Part shown: positions 34,925 through 44,526 of the stretch, piece after piece
Layout of the letters: each line of letters opens with the position of its first letter
How positions within the stretch are numbered: the stretch's first letter is position 1
Assembly: GCF_000621785.1 (NCBI RefSeq)
Contig: NZ_JHXI01000012.1
Coordinates: 62,001-126,000, forward strand
DNA: 64,000 nt
DNA from: Ruminococcus flavefaciens ND2009
GTDB lineage: Bacteria; Bacillota; Clostridia; Oscillospirales; Ruminococcaceae
Direction: 5' to 3'
Made by a program: the position numbers and the translations under genes
Notes under the pieces: generated by a model
The model's input: only the letters and a program-made list of their open reading frames with translations
Databases searched by the model: none
Told to the model about the DNA's origin: nothing

Positions 34925-36502
34925 ATGAACCCGGGTCTGGCTATTGTTCTTATCCTCGTTGCACTGGCAGGCGGTGTCTTTCTGGGCTATATGCTTTTCT
35001 TCAAGAAGGGCGTTGCAGCAGGTGTCGAACAGCGTAAGCGCGATGCAGAGGCTATCGTCGGTTCTGCTGAACAGCAGGCTGAACGTATTGTCGAGGACGC
35101 CGAAAAGGATGCCGACAATAAGAAGAAGAGCGCTCTCATAGAGGCTAAGGACGAAATACATAAGCTCCGCACAGAAGCGGACAAGGAGATCAAGGATCGC
35201 AGAGCAGAGCTGTCACGTCAGGAAAGACGTATGCAGCAGAAGGAAGAGAATTTAGACAAGAAAACCGATAACCTCGAGAAAAAGGAGGAAACCCTCAACC
35301 AGAAGATCAAATCAGCCGATGAAAAGCTGAAGGAGGCTGACTCTATCAAGAAGAGCCAGATGGATATTCTGGAGCGTATTTCCGAGTTTACCAAGGATCA
35401 GGCTAAGGAGTACATAATCTCAAAGCTTGAGGACGACCTCGTCCACGAAAAGGCTGTCAAGGTCGCTGCTTATGAGCAGATGATCAAGGACGAATGTCAG
35501 GAGAAGGCAAGAAGCTATATCTCACTGGCTATCGCCAAGGTGGCTGCGGATCAGGTGTCCGAGGCGGCTGTCTCAGTCGTTCCTCTTCCAAATGACGAGA
35601 TGAAAGGCCGTATAATCGGCCGTGAAGGACGTAACATCAGGACTCTTGAGACCCTCACAGGCGTCGATCTCATCATCGACGATACCCCCGAGGCTATCAC
35701 TATTTCCTGCTTCGACCAGATCAGACGTGAGGTCGCAAGGATCGCTCTCGAAAAGCTTATCGCTGACGGACGTATCCACCCCACACGTATCGAGGAAATG
35801 GTCGAGAAAGCCCGCCGCGAAGTGGAATACCGCATCAAGCAGGAGGGCGAAAGAGCTGTTATCGAGACCAATGTTCACGGTCTCAACCACGAGCTCATCA
35901 AGCTTATCGGACGCCTCAAGTTCCGTACAAGCTACAGACAGAACGTCCTTGACCACTCTATCGAGGTCGCAAAGCTCTGCGGAGTTCTCGCTTCCGAGCT
36001 GGGCGTTGACGCTAACATGGCGAGACGTGCGGGACTTCTCCACGATATCGGTAAGGCACTCACCTCCGAGATCGAGGGCTCACACGTTCAGATCGGTGTT
36101 GACGTTTGTAAAAAATACAACGAAAATCCTGTTATTATCCACGCTGTTGAGGCTCACCATAACGATGTCGAGCCCAGAACAGTCATTGCCTGCATAGTTC
36201 AGGCAGCCGACGCTATCTCCGCTGCAAGACCTGCCGCAAGAAGCGAAAACTACGAAAGCTACATCAAGCGCCTCCAGAAGCTTGAGGAGATATGCAACTC
36301 CTATGACGGCGTTGAGAAGTGCTTTGCTGTACAGGCAGGACGTGAAGTCAGGATCATGGTCGTTCCCGAGGTCATCAACGATGAGAAGATGGTCCTCGTC
36401 GCAAGACAGATCGCTCAGCAGATCGAGTCTGAGATGGATTATCCGGGACAGATCAAGGTCAACCTTATCCGCGAGAGCAGGGTCACTGACTACGCTAAAT
36501 AA
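34925..36502 (+). CDS. rny: Ribonuclease Y
   Basis: The endoribonuclease that starts mRNA decay in Firmicutes, membrane-anchored. 525 residues: an N-terminal helix (about 5-25), a long coiled coil (about 30-200), a KH domain with the [15 protein letters not shown] loop, and an HD domain ([26 protein letters not shown]). I chose the ATG at 34925, 11 bases after AGGAGG; the ATG at 34916 is too close to it. Confidence 0.97.
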   Translation: MNPGLAIVLILVALAGGVFLGYMLFFKKGVAAGVEQRKRDAEAIVGSAEQQAERIVEDAEKDADNKKKSALIEAKDEIHKLRTEADKEIKDRRAELSRQERRMQQKEENLDKKTDNLEKKEETLNQKIKSADEKLKEADSIKKSQMDILERISEFTKDQAKEYIISKLEDDLVHEKAVKVAAYEQMIKDECQEKARSYISLAIAKVAADQVSEAAVSVVPLPNDEMKGRIIGREGRNIRTLETLTGVDLIIDDTPEAITISCFDQIRREVARIALEKLIADGRIHPTRIEEMVEKARREVEYRIKQEGERAVIETNVHGLNHELIKLIGRLKFRTSYRQNVLDHSIEVAKLCGVLASELGVDANMARRAGLLHDIGKALTSEIEGSHVQIGVDVCKKYNENPVIIHAVEAHHNDVEPRTVIACIVQAADAISAARPAARSENYESYIKRLQKLEEICNSYDGVEKCFAVQAGREVRIMVVPEVINDEKMVLVARQIAQQIESEMDYPGQIKVNLIRESRVTDYAK

Positions 36503-36679
36503 TTCGACCGCTGCGGATCGGATAGTTACCGCGTATGCTTCGGCTGTCGGGCTTTATGCTCGACAGCCGTTCCTTTTATTTTGCTGTGAAGGCAGGAGGG
36601 GAGAGAAATATATAAAGATAACTTATTCCTCATGTCTTCAGAACAAAATGTTCGTATAAAATACGAAGGGGGTATTTTT

Positions 36680-38401
36680 ATGAAAAGGAAGTCATTGCTC
36701 AAATGGCTTACATCAGCAGCTTTTACAGCACTTATGGCTGCTGCGGTGATACCTGCCTCCGCAGGCGCGGAATGGCGGCAGGTAGACAGAATGGGTGACC
36801 TGAACGGCGACGGCGCCGTCAATGTGGCGGATATAGTCACCCTCACAAGACACCTTCTCGGCAAAGAAAAGCTTTCCTCAACGGGCACCTACAGTATCGG
36901 CGGTTCCTACTACGTTATAGGCAGCGTAGCAGACAAGAACAGCCTCTCTGCGGCAGGTGCACAGAAGGGGCAGAGCCTTATCCAGAAGGCAGACCTCGAC
37001 AGAGACGGCGTTATCGATTCCCTGGATCTTTCAAGGCTCAGGAAGAATATCGTTTCATCAAAGCCTCAGGACGAGATCTACCGCTGGTATGAGACCACAA
37101 CTACCACAACGACCACTACCACTACCACAACTACCACAACGACTACCACCACAACCACCACGGCTCCGCCGAAGAAGGACTTCATTCCTGCACCTATCTA
37201 CGATATGTACGGCACCCTGCCGTCACAGGGGGACTCGAACCTCATCATATTCTATGTTGATTTCCCCGACTGTAAATTTGATTATCTGCCCTCAACCGAC
37301 CGTATCGAGGAGATAGCCTTCGGCGCTGAGAATGCAGAATCGGCAGCTTATCCCTTCGAGAGCTTCTCGGCGTTCTACTCGCGTGCCTCAAAGGGACAGA
37401 TGAAACTCAGCGGCAAGGCTTACAGATATACCTGCAAGAATAACATCTCCTCCTATGAGGGAGACGTCTATAAGGCTGACTTCACCACAGAGGTAATTAA
37501 GGCTATGGACGGCGTTGTGGACTATTCACAGTTCGACGCTGATCACGACAAGACCATCGACGCTATCCTGTTCTGCGTGCCTAATTCGTCCGATGAGAAC
37601 GAGTGGTGGCCCTGTGCAGGCGGCTTCGGCGGCAATTACTGGATGAAGGCGGACGGTATGTCCATAGGCCATGTCATCACAGGCAACGCCGCTATCAAGG
37701 GCGATAACGATTACACCGACTTCACCTCTACCTACCTCCATGAAATGGGTCACTGCATGGGACTTCCCGACTATTATCTCTACGACAGGGACGATTTCGA
37801 GGGTATGCACGGCTCCGCAGGCTATGACCTCATGGACGAGGCTTATTCGGATTTCAGCTCAATATCCAAGCTGATGCTGGGCTGGTACAGAGAGGATCAG
37901 ATACAGGTCTATGACAGCTCAAAGGGCACACAGACCTTCACTCTCACCAACGGACAGTCCGCCGAGGGCAACTGCCTCATCATTCCGCGTGGGCAGCTGA
38001 ACAGCGCTTATAAGTCGGAGTACTTCATACTTGAGTACACCACCCTTGACGCCAACAACAGCCAGGTCAAGCCCCATTTCTGGTGGAGACCTACGGGAAG
38101 CGGCGTGAGACTGCTCCATATCAATGCCACAGAGGCGGACGACGGCTGGCGCAAGTACTTTATGTACGAGAGCGGCAACAACGAAATGACCAACAACGAT
38201 GAGGGCATACGCTTCATCAGACTGGTAAATGACGGTGACAAGGACAATCTCCTCCGCAAGGGCAGCCGCGTTGACGGAAGTACCCCGGGCTTTGCCTGGT
38301 ATGACCTGTCCTCGGGAGCTCAGAGCGTTGCCACTGACTTTATCATAACCGTGGGAGACAAGAACGGCGACAGCTACACAGTTACTGTATCACCGAAATA
38401 A
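36680..38401 (+). CDS. Secreted M6-family metalloprotease with N-terminal dockerin
   Basis: 573 residues: signal peptide (1 to about 30, ending PASAGA), type I dockerin (about 37-125; repeats GDLNGDGAVNVADIVTLTRH and ADLDRDGVIDSLDLSRL), an uninterrupted run of 23 threonines (139-161, bases 37094-37162), then an M6/immune-inhibitor-A-like peptidase with HEMGHCMGLPD, zinc ligands H354 and H358 and catalytic E355. The dockerin would attach it to a cellulosome scaffoldin. Dockerins are usually C-terminal. GGGGG lies upstream of the ATG. Confidence 0.9.
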   Translation: MKRKSLLKWLTSAAFTALMAAAVIPASAGAEWRQVDRMGDLNGDGAVNVADIVTLTRHLLGKEKLSSTGTYSIGGSYYVIGSVADKNSLSAAGAQKGQSLIQKADLDRDGVIDSLDLSRLRKNIVSSKPQDEIYRWYETTTTTTTTTTTTTTTTTTTTTTTAPPKKDFIPAPIYDMYGTLPSQGDSNLIIFYVDFPDCKFDYLPSTDRIEEIAFGAENAESAAYPFESFSAFYSRASKGQMKLSGKAYRYTCKNNISSYEGDVYKADFTTEVIKAMDGVVDYSQFDADHDKTIDAILFCVPNSSDENEWWPCAGGFGGNYWMKADGMSIGHVITGNAAIKGDNDYTDFTSTYLHEMGHCMGLPDYYLYDRDDFEGMHGSAGYDLMDEAYSDFSSISKLMLGWYREDQIQVYDSSKGTQTFTLTNGQSAEGNCLIIPRGQLNSAYKSEYFILEYTTLDANNSQVKPHFWWRPTGSGVRLLHINATEADDGWRKYFMYESGNNEMTNNDEGIRFIRLVNDGDKDNLLRKGSRVDGSTPGFAWYDLSSGAQSVATDFIITVGDKNGDSYTVTVSPK

Positions 38402-38433
38402 ATTCTGTATAAGGGCAGAAAGGAAAGAGTTAA

Positions 38434-39942
38434 ATGCCAAAAACCATATTCCATTCAACTGAAAAATCTAATTTTATTCTCAATATGACTGAGGAGCAGT
38501 ATTCAAAGCTGGCTTCAAGGGGACTTGCCATTGCTATGCTTATGACTCCGCTCTTCACTCTTATCCCCGAGATAATGCACGAGGGACTTACCAGCAAGGC
38601 TACCTACGCTATCTCCGCAGGCGGTCTTGTGGCAGGCGGCGTTATCGCAATGATAATCGCTATTATCGCCTTTATGAAGAAGTACATAGGAAAACGTCTC
38701 ATAGTTCCCATAGGCGCTATGGTCATTATGGAGCTCTGGGGAATATTCTCCCTGACAAGAGGCGTTATCCTGAGCTATTCTTTCTACGGCTACCCCGAGA
38801 GAGGCGAGGGAATGCTCGCCATCATCTTCTACTTCTGCTTCTTTGCCTCAGCCTCCGCGCTGAAGCGTGAGACTGCCCTCCGCACCATAATTGACGGTAT
38901 CGTAGGCGTGGGACTGCTCAACAGTATCATCGCTCTCATACAGGTGTTCGGAGGTGTGCTCAGCCGCTATGTGCTTATAACCTCCGATACAAAGATAAAT
39001 GCAGCGTCGGGACTTTCAATGTCACCTCTGTTCCTTGCGATGGTGCTGACTCTTTCGCTTACCGCCGCACTTATCAGCTTCATCTCCTCTGAGAACAAGA
39101 AGCGCAGCATCGGTATGCTGGTCTGTGCAGCACTGTTCTCATTCGTTATGATGTACACCTATTCCTTCATCGGCTTCTGCGGACTGGGCTTTGCTCTTAT
39201 CGCAGCAGTCGCAGCAGTATTCGTGCTGAAGGCTCCGAAGAAGAAGCTTCTCAGCGTTCCTGTCAGCATTGCTGCCGCAGCAGGCGCTGTCGCTCTGGTC
39301 TTTGCGGGAGCTATCGGAAATATAAGCTCCTACAGGCTCTATGACGGAAGGATACTCTGGTGGGCAGACGCCTACATGAGAGTCTCTGCTTCGGGTACAT
39401 TCGATCCGAGAGTTGTGGACATTGATGACACAGCAGACGTTTACTTCTATCTGAACAGAAGAGCAATGGACGTCATCGAGAATAATCCTCTTACGGGAAC
39501 AGGTCCCGAGCAGCTTGCCTTCGCTGTGTTCAAAGCTCCTGAGGATCTGAGCGGCTACAGCGGCATAACAGAGGTCATCTCTGCCAGCAAGGGCAGCTTC
39601 GACAAGGTATATAACGAGTACCTCTACACCACAGCTACAAGAGGCGTGGTATCGGGTATCGCTCTGGTAATAACCGTTCTCTCGTCAGTTGCTCTGGGCT
39701 TTGCAGCCTTCCGCAAAAAACGCAGCGCCGAGACCTTCACTATATTCGTTCTTACCCTTGGCGGAGTTCTTATCTTCCTCATCGGCTGCAGCAGCATACC
39801 CTATGCTCCTGTTTTCTGGACAGCTGCGGGAGCTGCCTGTGCTGAACTGAAGTCGGACAAGCAGAAGAAGGCGGAAAAGAAAAACGCTGAGAAAACTGAA
39901 AAGAAGACACCGGAGAAAAACACAAAGAAAGCAAAGGCTTGA
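38434..39942 (+). CDS. O-antigen-ligase/polymerase-like membrane protein
   Basis: 502 residues, about 11 hydrophobic helices between 28 and 465, and a Lys/Glu-rich cytoplasmic C-terminus. A large outer loop around 305-390 contains RRAMDVIENNPLTGTGPEQL, the loop typical of Wzy_C/O-antigen ligase proteins. Such proteins join or polymerise surface glycans. The substrate is unknown, and no glycosyltransferase genes are adjacent. It lies 32 bases after the metalloprotease gene. Confidence 0.8.
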   Translation: MPKTIFHSTEKSNFILNMTEEQYSKLASRGLAIAMLMTPLFTLIPEIMHEGLTSKATYAISAGGLVAGGVIAMIIAIIAFMKKYIGKRLIVPIGAMVIMELWGIFSLTRGVILSYSFYGYPERGEGMLAIIFYFCFFASASALKRETALRTIIDGIVGVGLLNSIIALIQVFGGVLSRYVLITSDTKINAASGLSMSPLFLAMVLTLSLTAALISFISSENKKRSIGMLVCAALFSFVMMYTYSFIGFCGLGFALIAAVAAVFVLKAPKKKLLSVPVSIAAAAGAVALVFAGAIGNISSYRLYDGRILWWADAYMRVSASGTFDPRVVDIDDTADVYFYLNRRAMDVIENNPLTGTGPEQLAFAVFKAPEDLSGYSGITEVISASKGSFDKVYNEYLYTTATRGVVSGIALVITVLSSVALGFAAFRKKRSAETFTIFVLTLGGVLIFLIGCSSIPYAPVFWTAAGAACAELKSDKQKKAEKKNAEKTEKKTPEKNTKKAKA

Positions 39943-39979
39943 GCTTTGTGATACGATAATGAAAATAAGATGAAATTTA

Positions 39980-40012
39980 AAGCCTGAGAGTCTGACTCTC
40001 AGGCTTTCTTTC
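39980..40012 (+). terminator. Terminator after the O-antigen-ligase-like gene
   Basis: Perfect 12-bp stem AAGCCTGAGAGT / ACTCTCAGGCTT (39980-40006), then TCTTTC. Confidence 0.85.
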
Positions 40013-40068
40013 GGCGATTTTACGCGGTTTGACAGGTGTAAATGTAAGTAAATACTAACAAAAAACTC

Positions 40069-40096
40069 TTGATTTTTAGCTTGGATATGCTACAAT
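40069..40096 (+). promoter_or_regulatory. Promoter of the ferredoxin gene
   Basis: TTGATT, a 16-base spacer, then TACAAT. Confidence 0.7.
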
Positions 40097-40144
40097 ATAA
40101 ATAACGTGGAGCGCTGCTCCCGAATAACACGGAGGTGTATGTAT

Positions 40145-40315
40145 ATGGCATATATTATTTCTGATGATTGCGTAGCTTGCGGTGCTTGTGCAGGTGAGTG
40201 TCCTGTTGGCGCTATCTCTGAGGGCGACGGAAAGTACGTTATCGATGCAGACGCTTGTGTTGAGTGCGGTGCTTGTGCAGGTGTATGTCCTGTAGGCGCT
40301 CCTAACGCTGAGTGA
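40145..40315 (+). CDS. 2[4Fe-4S] ferredoxin
   Basis: A 56-residue clostridial-type electron carrier with two full cluster motifs: CVACGACAGECPVGAI and CVECGACAGVCPVGAP. The ATG follows GGAGG by 9 bases; an upstream in-frame ATG at 40106 would include the ribosome site. It is a single gene with its own promoter and terminator, the likely bulk ferredoxin for fermentation. Confidence 0.95.
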   Translation: MAYIISDDCVACGACAGECPVGAISEGDGKYVIDADACVECGACAGVCPVGAPNAE

Positions 40316-40330
40316 TCCAACAAAAAGCAG

Positions 40331-40367
40331 ATAAGCAGTTCCATTTGAGGAACTGCTTATTTTTTTG
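40331..40367 (+). terminator. Terminator of the ferredoxin gene
   Basis: Perfect 12-bp stem ATAAGCAGTTCC (40331-40342) / GGAACTGCTTAT (40349-40360), then seven T. Confidence 0.9.
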
Positions 40368-40375
40368 CCCTTTTC

Positions 40376-40558
40376 TCAGCTGCAGCAGCCTGTGCGCTTT
40401 ACGAATGAGTTGCAGTCGGTACATTCGGGGACAGTGGGATCATCCTCGTGCGTGCCTACGGAAATGCAGTCAAGAGAGCAGTAATTCTCTGACACAAGGT
40501 TGTGGCGGCACTGTGAAACGTCACATTTGATGCTCTTGTTTTTCTTCTTATCGTCCAT
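40376..40558 (-). CDS. DUF1540 Cys-rich small protein
   Basis: 60 residues with eight cysteines in the DUF1540 pattern (IKCDVSQCRHN, YCSLDCI, VGTHEDDP, ECTDCNSF, GCCS). It probably binds a metal; the family is common in clostridia and its function is unknown. The start is the ATG after AAAGAGGTG; upstream codons to 40597 overlap the ribosome site. Confidence 0.9.
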   Translation of the reverse strand: MDDKKKNKSIKCDVSQCRHNLVSENYCSLDCISVGTHEDDPTVPECTDCNSFVKRTGCCS

Positions 40559-40672
40559 GATAAACACCTCTTTAAGAGTATTTACCCTTTCGGGCAAGAA
40601 TAGTATGCCCTTATATTTGTGAATTATTCGTGATGGAATGATTACAGCATGAATACAAATCAGACTGCCATA

Positions 40673-40701
40673 TTGACTTTTTGAAATGTTTGTGATAGTA
40701 T
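40673..40701 (+). promoter_or_regulatory. Promoter of the acidic-tailed protein gene
   Basis: TTGACT, a 17-base spacer, then TAGTAT. Confidence 0.6.
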
Positions 40702-40753
40702 TATCATATGGGGTTATATGCCCATAATGATATACCTACAGGAGGGGATCTTT

Positions 40754-42748
40754 ATGTTTAACAAGGATCAGAATAATTTTGAAAATCAGCCTATGAACAG
40801 CGACTTCAGCGTTTCGGGCGTAGAGCCTGTTACAAAGAAGAGCAAGGGCAAGAAAGCAGCGGTGATCGGGGGAATATCCGCAGCAGTTATCGCAGGCGGC
40901 GGCGCTACGGCGTACGGCGTTTCCGATACAGTTAAGAATCAGGTAAAGCTCCGCGTAAGCTCTCCCGAGAAGTATTACGCATGGGTGACCGAAAAGAATT
41001 CCAAGACAATTGGCGAGTCAGTAAGCGAGGCTTACAAGAAGGGCCTTGACAAATACGAAAAGGGTCAGACCATCGACTTCAAGGTATCATTTGAGCCTAC
41101 CGATGATACAAAGGAACTGCTGAAGAATGAGCTCTCAGGCGACTATTACAGTGAGGAAGAGAATGAGGCTGTTGCGTCTGTCCTTGACATTATCGACAAA
41201 AATGACAAGTACACTTTAAGCGCAGAGGTCGCAAATAAGAAGGGCAGCTTCGACGCAGGTCTGGATCTTATCCTCGGCGACGAGAATATTGTCGGCGCAG
41301 ACGTTATCGCTGATGCAGATGCTTCCGATTACTTCTTCCGTATCCCCGAGCTCAAGGAGCAGTGGATAGGCATCGAGTACGGAAAGCTCATGGAGACTGT
41401 TCTGGATGAGTTAGACCTTGACAGTGATCCTACAGCATCATATAAGGATATACTGAAGGACCCCGAGTCATTCCTCTCACCCGAGGACGTAGAGACTGAG
41501 GTCAACAGATATGCCGCAGTATGGTCCAATTTCGCAAGTGATGTTGAGCTTGAGAAGAAGGAAGAGGTCGACATCTGCGATATTACCGTAAATTACACAG
41601 TTGCTACAGTAGACCTGACAGAAAAGGACATCGCAAAGCTCCAGCTTGATTTCCTCAAGGAGCTCCGCGACGATGAGATCGTCATGAATATCCTCACGGA
41701 CAAGCTTGATCTTCTTGAAGAGGACGAGTTTACTGAGGAACTCGACGGAGAGATCGAGGATATAAAGACCGACCTCAAGGACGACTACTATGATGACGAT
41801 GAAAAGGTCATTTTCGTTGATACATACATCGATGCCACAGGTACTATCCGCGGTCTGAAGTTCTATGATGATGACAACGCTTTCACTGCGGTCATTGGCA
41901 AGGACGGCGACAGCATTCGTGGTGAGCTCACATTCATAGAGGGCGGCGAGGAGCAGTTCTCCGCAAAGCTCACAGCTGAGGAGGATCACAAGAAGTACAC
42001 AGGCGACCTTGAGTTCACATACAATGAGGTAAGCTACGACTACACCGACGACGATTACGAAAAGAAGCTCACTCCCGTAACTATCTCAGTTCTTTTCGAG
42101 AACGTTGAGGTCGTAGACGAGGAGAAGGGCTACTTCAACGGCGATTTCACAGTGAATATCCCCGACACAGCTCCCTTCGCTGTTAATTGCAGCGCTGACA
42201 AGGACGGTCAGAACGTAAGCTGTGACATCGTTATCGACGGCACAAACTACGGCAAGCTCTCGTTTGACTACTCAGTTGACTTTAAGGCTGACATCGAAGT
42301 TCCCGACAAGGGCGGCGCATTCATTATCGATTTTAACAGCGAGGAAGCTCCCGATTTTGAGTCATATGCTTCCAAGGACGATTTCAGCGGCTTCATCAGC
42401 GGCGTTCTTACAAGGGCAGGCATGGACGGCGACTTTGTTGACAAGTTCTCAGAATCCATAACAAATGAGCTCTATGACGATCTTGGCAATGACATTGATC
42501 TCGACTTTGACGATGATGACTTCGATTTAGATGACGACGATGATCTTGACTTCGATGATGATGACGACGATCTTGACTTCGACGAAGATGATGACGATTA
42601 CGATGATTATGACTTCCAGTTCAATCCCGACGACTTCAAGTATGAGGACTATAAGGACTTCATGACCGAGGATGAGTTCAACGAATGGATGGACGAGATG
42701 AAGAAGTACTACGACGAGTACGAGAGCTCATCAACTAAGGCAAACTGA
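40754..42748 (+). CDS. Membrane-anchored surface protein with Asp-rich tail, unknown
   Basis: 664 residues. A short cytoplasmic N-terminus ending in KKSKGKK leads to one Gly/Ala-rich membrane helix (about 37-57), then a large outer part of beta-strand character (about 70-575), an almost pure Asp stretch interrupted by Leu/Phe (about 580-625), and a helical Lys/Glu end. The Asp run could bind calcium. The ATG follows CAGGAGGGG. I do not recognise the family. Confidence 0.78.
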   Translation: MFNKDQNNFENQPMNSDFSVSGVEPVTKKSKGKKAAVIGGISAAVIAGGGATAYGVSDTVKNQVKLRVSSPEKYYAWVTEKNSKTIGESVSEAYKKGLDKYEKGQTIDFKVSFEPTDDTKELLKNELSGDYYSEEENEAVASVLDIIDKNDKYTLSAEVANKKGSFDAGLDLILGDENIVGADVIADADASDYFFRIPELKEQWIGIEYGKLMETVLDELDLDSDPTASYKDILKDPESFLSPEDVETEVNRYAAVWSNFASDVELEKKEEVDICDITVNYTVATVDLTEKDIAKLQLDFLKELRDDEIVMNILTDKLDLLEEDEFTEELDGEIEDIKTDLKDDYYDDDEKVIFVDTYIDATGTIRGLKFYDDDNAFTAVIGKDGDSIRGELTFIEGGEEQFSAKLTAEEDHKKYTGDLEFTYNEVSYDYTDDDYEKKLTPVTISVLFENVEVVDEEKGYFNGDFTVNIPDTAPFAVNCSADKDGQNVSCDIVIDGTNYGKLSFDYSVDFKADIEVPDKGGAFIIDFNSEEAPDFESYASKDDFSGFISGVLTRAGMDGDFVDKFSESITNELYDDLGNDIDLDFDDDDFDLDDDDDLDFDDDDDDLDFDEDDDDYDDYDFQFNPDDFKYEDYKDFMTEDEFNEWMDEMKKYYDEYESSSTKAN

Positions 42749-42760
42749 TAAAACAGTAAT

Positions 42761-42795
42761 AAAAAAGACCTCCGTGAGATACGGAGGTCTTTTTT
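42761..42795. terminator. Bidirectional terminator between convergent genes
   Basis: Perfect 15-bp palindrome AAAAAAGACCTCCGT (42761-42775) / ACGGAGGTCTTTTTT (42781-42795). Confidence 0.92.
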
Positions 42796-42798
42796 ATG

Positions 42799-43320
42799 CT
42801 AATATAACTGACTTTCGCGGTATTTTCTGAGAATGAAAAAGGCAAAGAGCAGCACAAGTCCGACTATAAGGCAAATACAGCCAAGGACCGTGAATGTGAT
42901 GCCTAATGCATTTATGCTGTCCTCAGTCTCATTAAAGTAGAAAAGAGCGGTGTCATTCGGGTCGTAGTGGATAGTTACCCTGCTGCCCACGCTCAGTGAT
43001 GTATCTGAGGAGGAGAGGGTAGGGTATTTGAAAATATCGTCGTTCTCCACGGTTATAGTGTATTCATTGCGGGTCTTGGTACGATTTTTTTCCCTGCCGT
43101 TTAAGTAATAGCTTTCATTGTAGTGTTCTGTCTTAACATCTGTCACAACGCCATAGACCGTGCCTGTGCATTTTTTCTCCAGACTGCTTGTGAGGCAGTC
43201 ACAGAAGATGGTCAGCAGGAAAAATATAGCTGCCAGACCGAGAAATACTGCAACAAGAGTTATCTTGCGCTTTCTGCTCATATCGTCCTTGAAGACGAAG
43301 CCGCTGTCACCGCCTGTCAT
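42799..43320 (-). CDS. DUF3592-like membrane protein
   Basis: 173 residues with two membrane helices (about 20-40 and 140-165) around an outer beta domain with YTITVENDD and GSRVTIHYDPNDTALFYF, which fits DUF3592. The start ATG overlaps the coaBC stop (TAATG); an ATG at 43281 is an alternative. The frame upstream of 43320 belongs to coaBC. Function unknown. Confidence 0.75.
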   Translation of the reverse strand: MTGGDSGFVFKDDMSRKRKITLVAVFLGLAAIFFLLTIFCDCLTSSLEKKCTGTVYGVVTDVKTEHYNESYYLNGREKNRTKTRNEYTITVENDDIFKYPTLSSSDTSLSVGSRVTIHYDPNDTALFYFNETEDSINALGITFTVLGCICLIVGLVLLFAFFILRKYRESQLY

Positions 43321-44516
43321 TACTTTTCGGAAAGGCTCCTGAGCCTGCTCAGGATTATATTTGCGGCATCGAACTTGGACATGAGCTCCATTTCCTCGTC
43401 GCCGTCCTTGGTTATCATGGTGATGATGTTGGTGTCGGTGCCGAAGCCGGAGCCTGCCTTCCTCAGCGAGTTTGCGCATATCATATCGCAGTTCTTCTTG
43501 GTAAGCTTCTTACGGGAGTTCTCGATAACGTTGTCAGTCTCCATGGAGAAGCCGCAGACCACCTGTCCCTCGCGGCGGTGCTCGCCGATATAGGCAAGAA
43601 TATCCGTGGTGCGCTTCAGGGGTATGCTCATATCCCCGTCGGACTTCTTTATCTTGCTGTCGGCAGTGGTAACGGGAGTATAGTCCGCTACGGCGGCAGC
43701 CTTTATGATGATGTCGGTCTCGTCAAGACGCTCCCTTACGGCATTGAACATATCCTCCGCAGACTTTACGGGGACAACGTTCACGAACATGGGGGGCTCC
43801 ACATCGGTATGTGCAGCAACAACCGTTACCTCTGCGCCGCGGAGCATTGCTGCTCTTGCAAGTGCAAAGCCCATCTTGCCGCTGGAATGGTTTGAGATGA
43901 AGCGTACAGGGTCTATGCTCTCGCGGGTAGCACCTGCGGTGACCAGTATGCGCTTGCCTGCCAGGTCCTTCTCAAAGGCAGCCTCGCGGACGATGTACTC
44001 CAGAAGGGTCTCCTCGTCGGGGAGCTTTCCGTCGCCGATGTCGCGGTTTGCCAGCATACCGCGGACCGGCTCCACTATCTCATAGCCGAACTTTCTCAGC
44101 TTGTCAAGATTGTCCTGGACTATGGGGTTGTGGAACATATTATGGTTCATGGCAGGAGCGATTATCTTCTTGCAGGTACACGCCATGACAGTTGTGGTCA
44201 GCATATCGTCTGCAATGCCGTTTGCTATCTTGCCTATGACGTTTGCGGAGGCAGGAGCTATCATGACTACATCTGCCTTCTTTGCGATCGAGACGTGTTC
44301 CACGCTGTACTCGAAGTTGCGGTCAAAGGTGTCGATGAGGCACTTGTGCTGAGTAAGGGTCTCAAAGGTAAGAGGGTGTACGAAATTAAGGGAGTTTGGC
44401 GTCATAGCAACGTGAACATCTGCCCCCAGCTTGGTCAGCATACGGGCAAGGTTGCAGGTCTTGTAAATGGCTATGGAGCTTGTCACTCCCAGTAAAACTG
44501 TTTTTCCTGTAAGCAT
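43320..44516 (-). CDS. coaBC: Bifunctional phosphopantothenoylcysteine decarboxylase / phosphopantothenate-cysteine ligase
   Basis: Two consecutive steps of coenzyme A synthesis. 398 residues: an N-terminal flavin-dependent CoaC half (LLGVTSSIAIYKTCNLAR, APAMNHNMFHNP) and a C-terminal CTP-dependent CoaB half from about 185 (ILVTAGATRESIDPVRFISN, IIKAAAVADYTP). The ATG follows GAGGTGG. It lies 10 bases after the 2-hydroxyacid dehydrogenase gene. Confidence 0.95.
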   Translation of the reverse strand: MLTGKTVLLGVTSSIAIYKTCNLARMLTKLGADVHVAMTPNSLNFVHPLTFETLTQHKCLIDTFDRNFEYSVEHVSIAKKADVVMIAPASANVIGKIANGIADDMLTTTVMACTCKKIIAPAMNHNMFHNPIVQDNLDKLRKFGYEIVEPVRGMLANRDIGDGKLPDEETLLEYIVREAAFEKDLAGKRILVTAGATRESIDPVRFISNHSSGKMGFALARAAMLRGAEVTVVAAHTDVEPPMFVNVVPVKSAEDMFNAVRERLDETDIIIKAAAVADYTPVTTADSKIKKSDGDMSIPLKRTTDILAYIGEHRREGQVVCGFSMETDNVIENSRKKLTKKNCDMICANSLRKAGSGFGTDTNIITMITKDGDEEMELMSKFDAANIILSRLRSLSEK

Positions 44517-44526
44517 ATTATCCACC

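Noticed and set aside
37094-37162. Short tandem repeats as a possible CRISPR array
   Set aside because: They are Thr codons (ACC/ACA/ACT/ACG) in frame inside the metalloprotease linker; no spacers.
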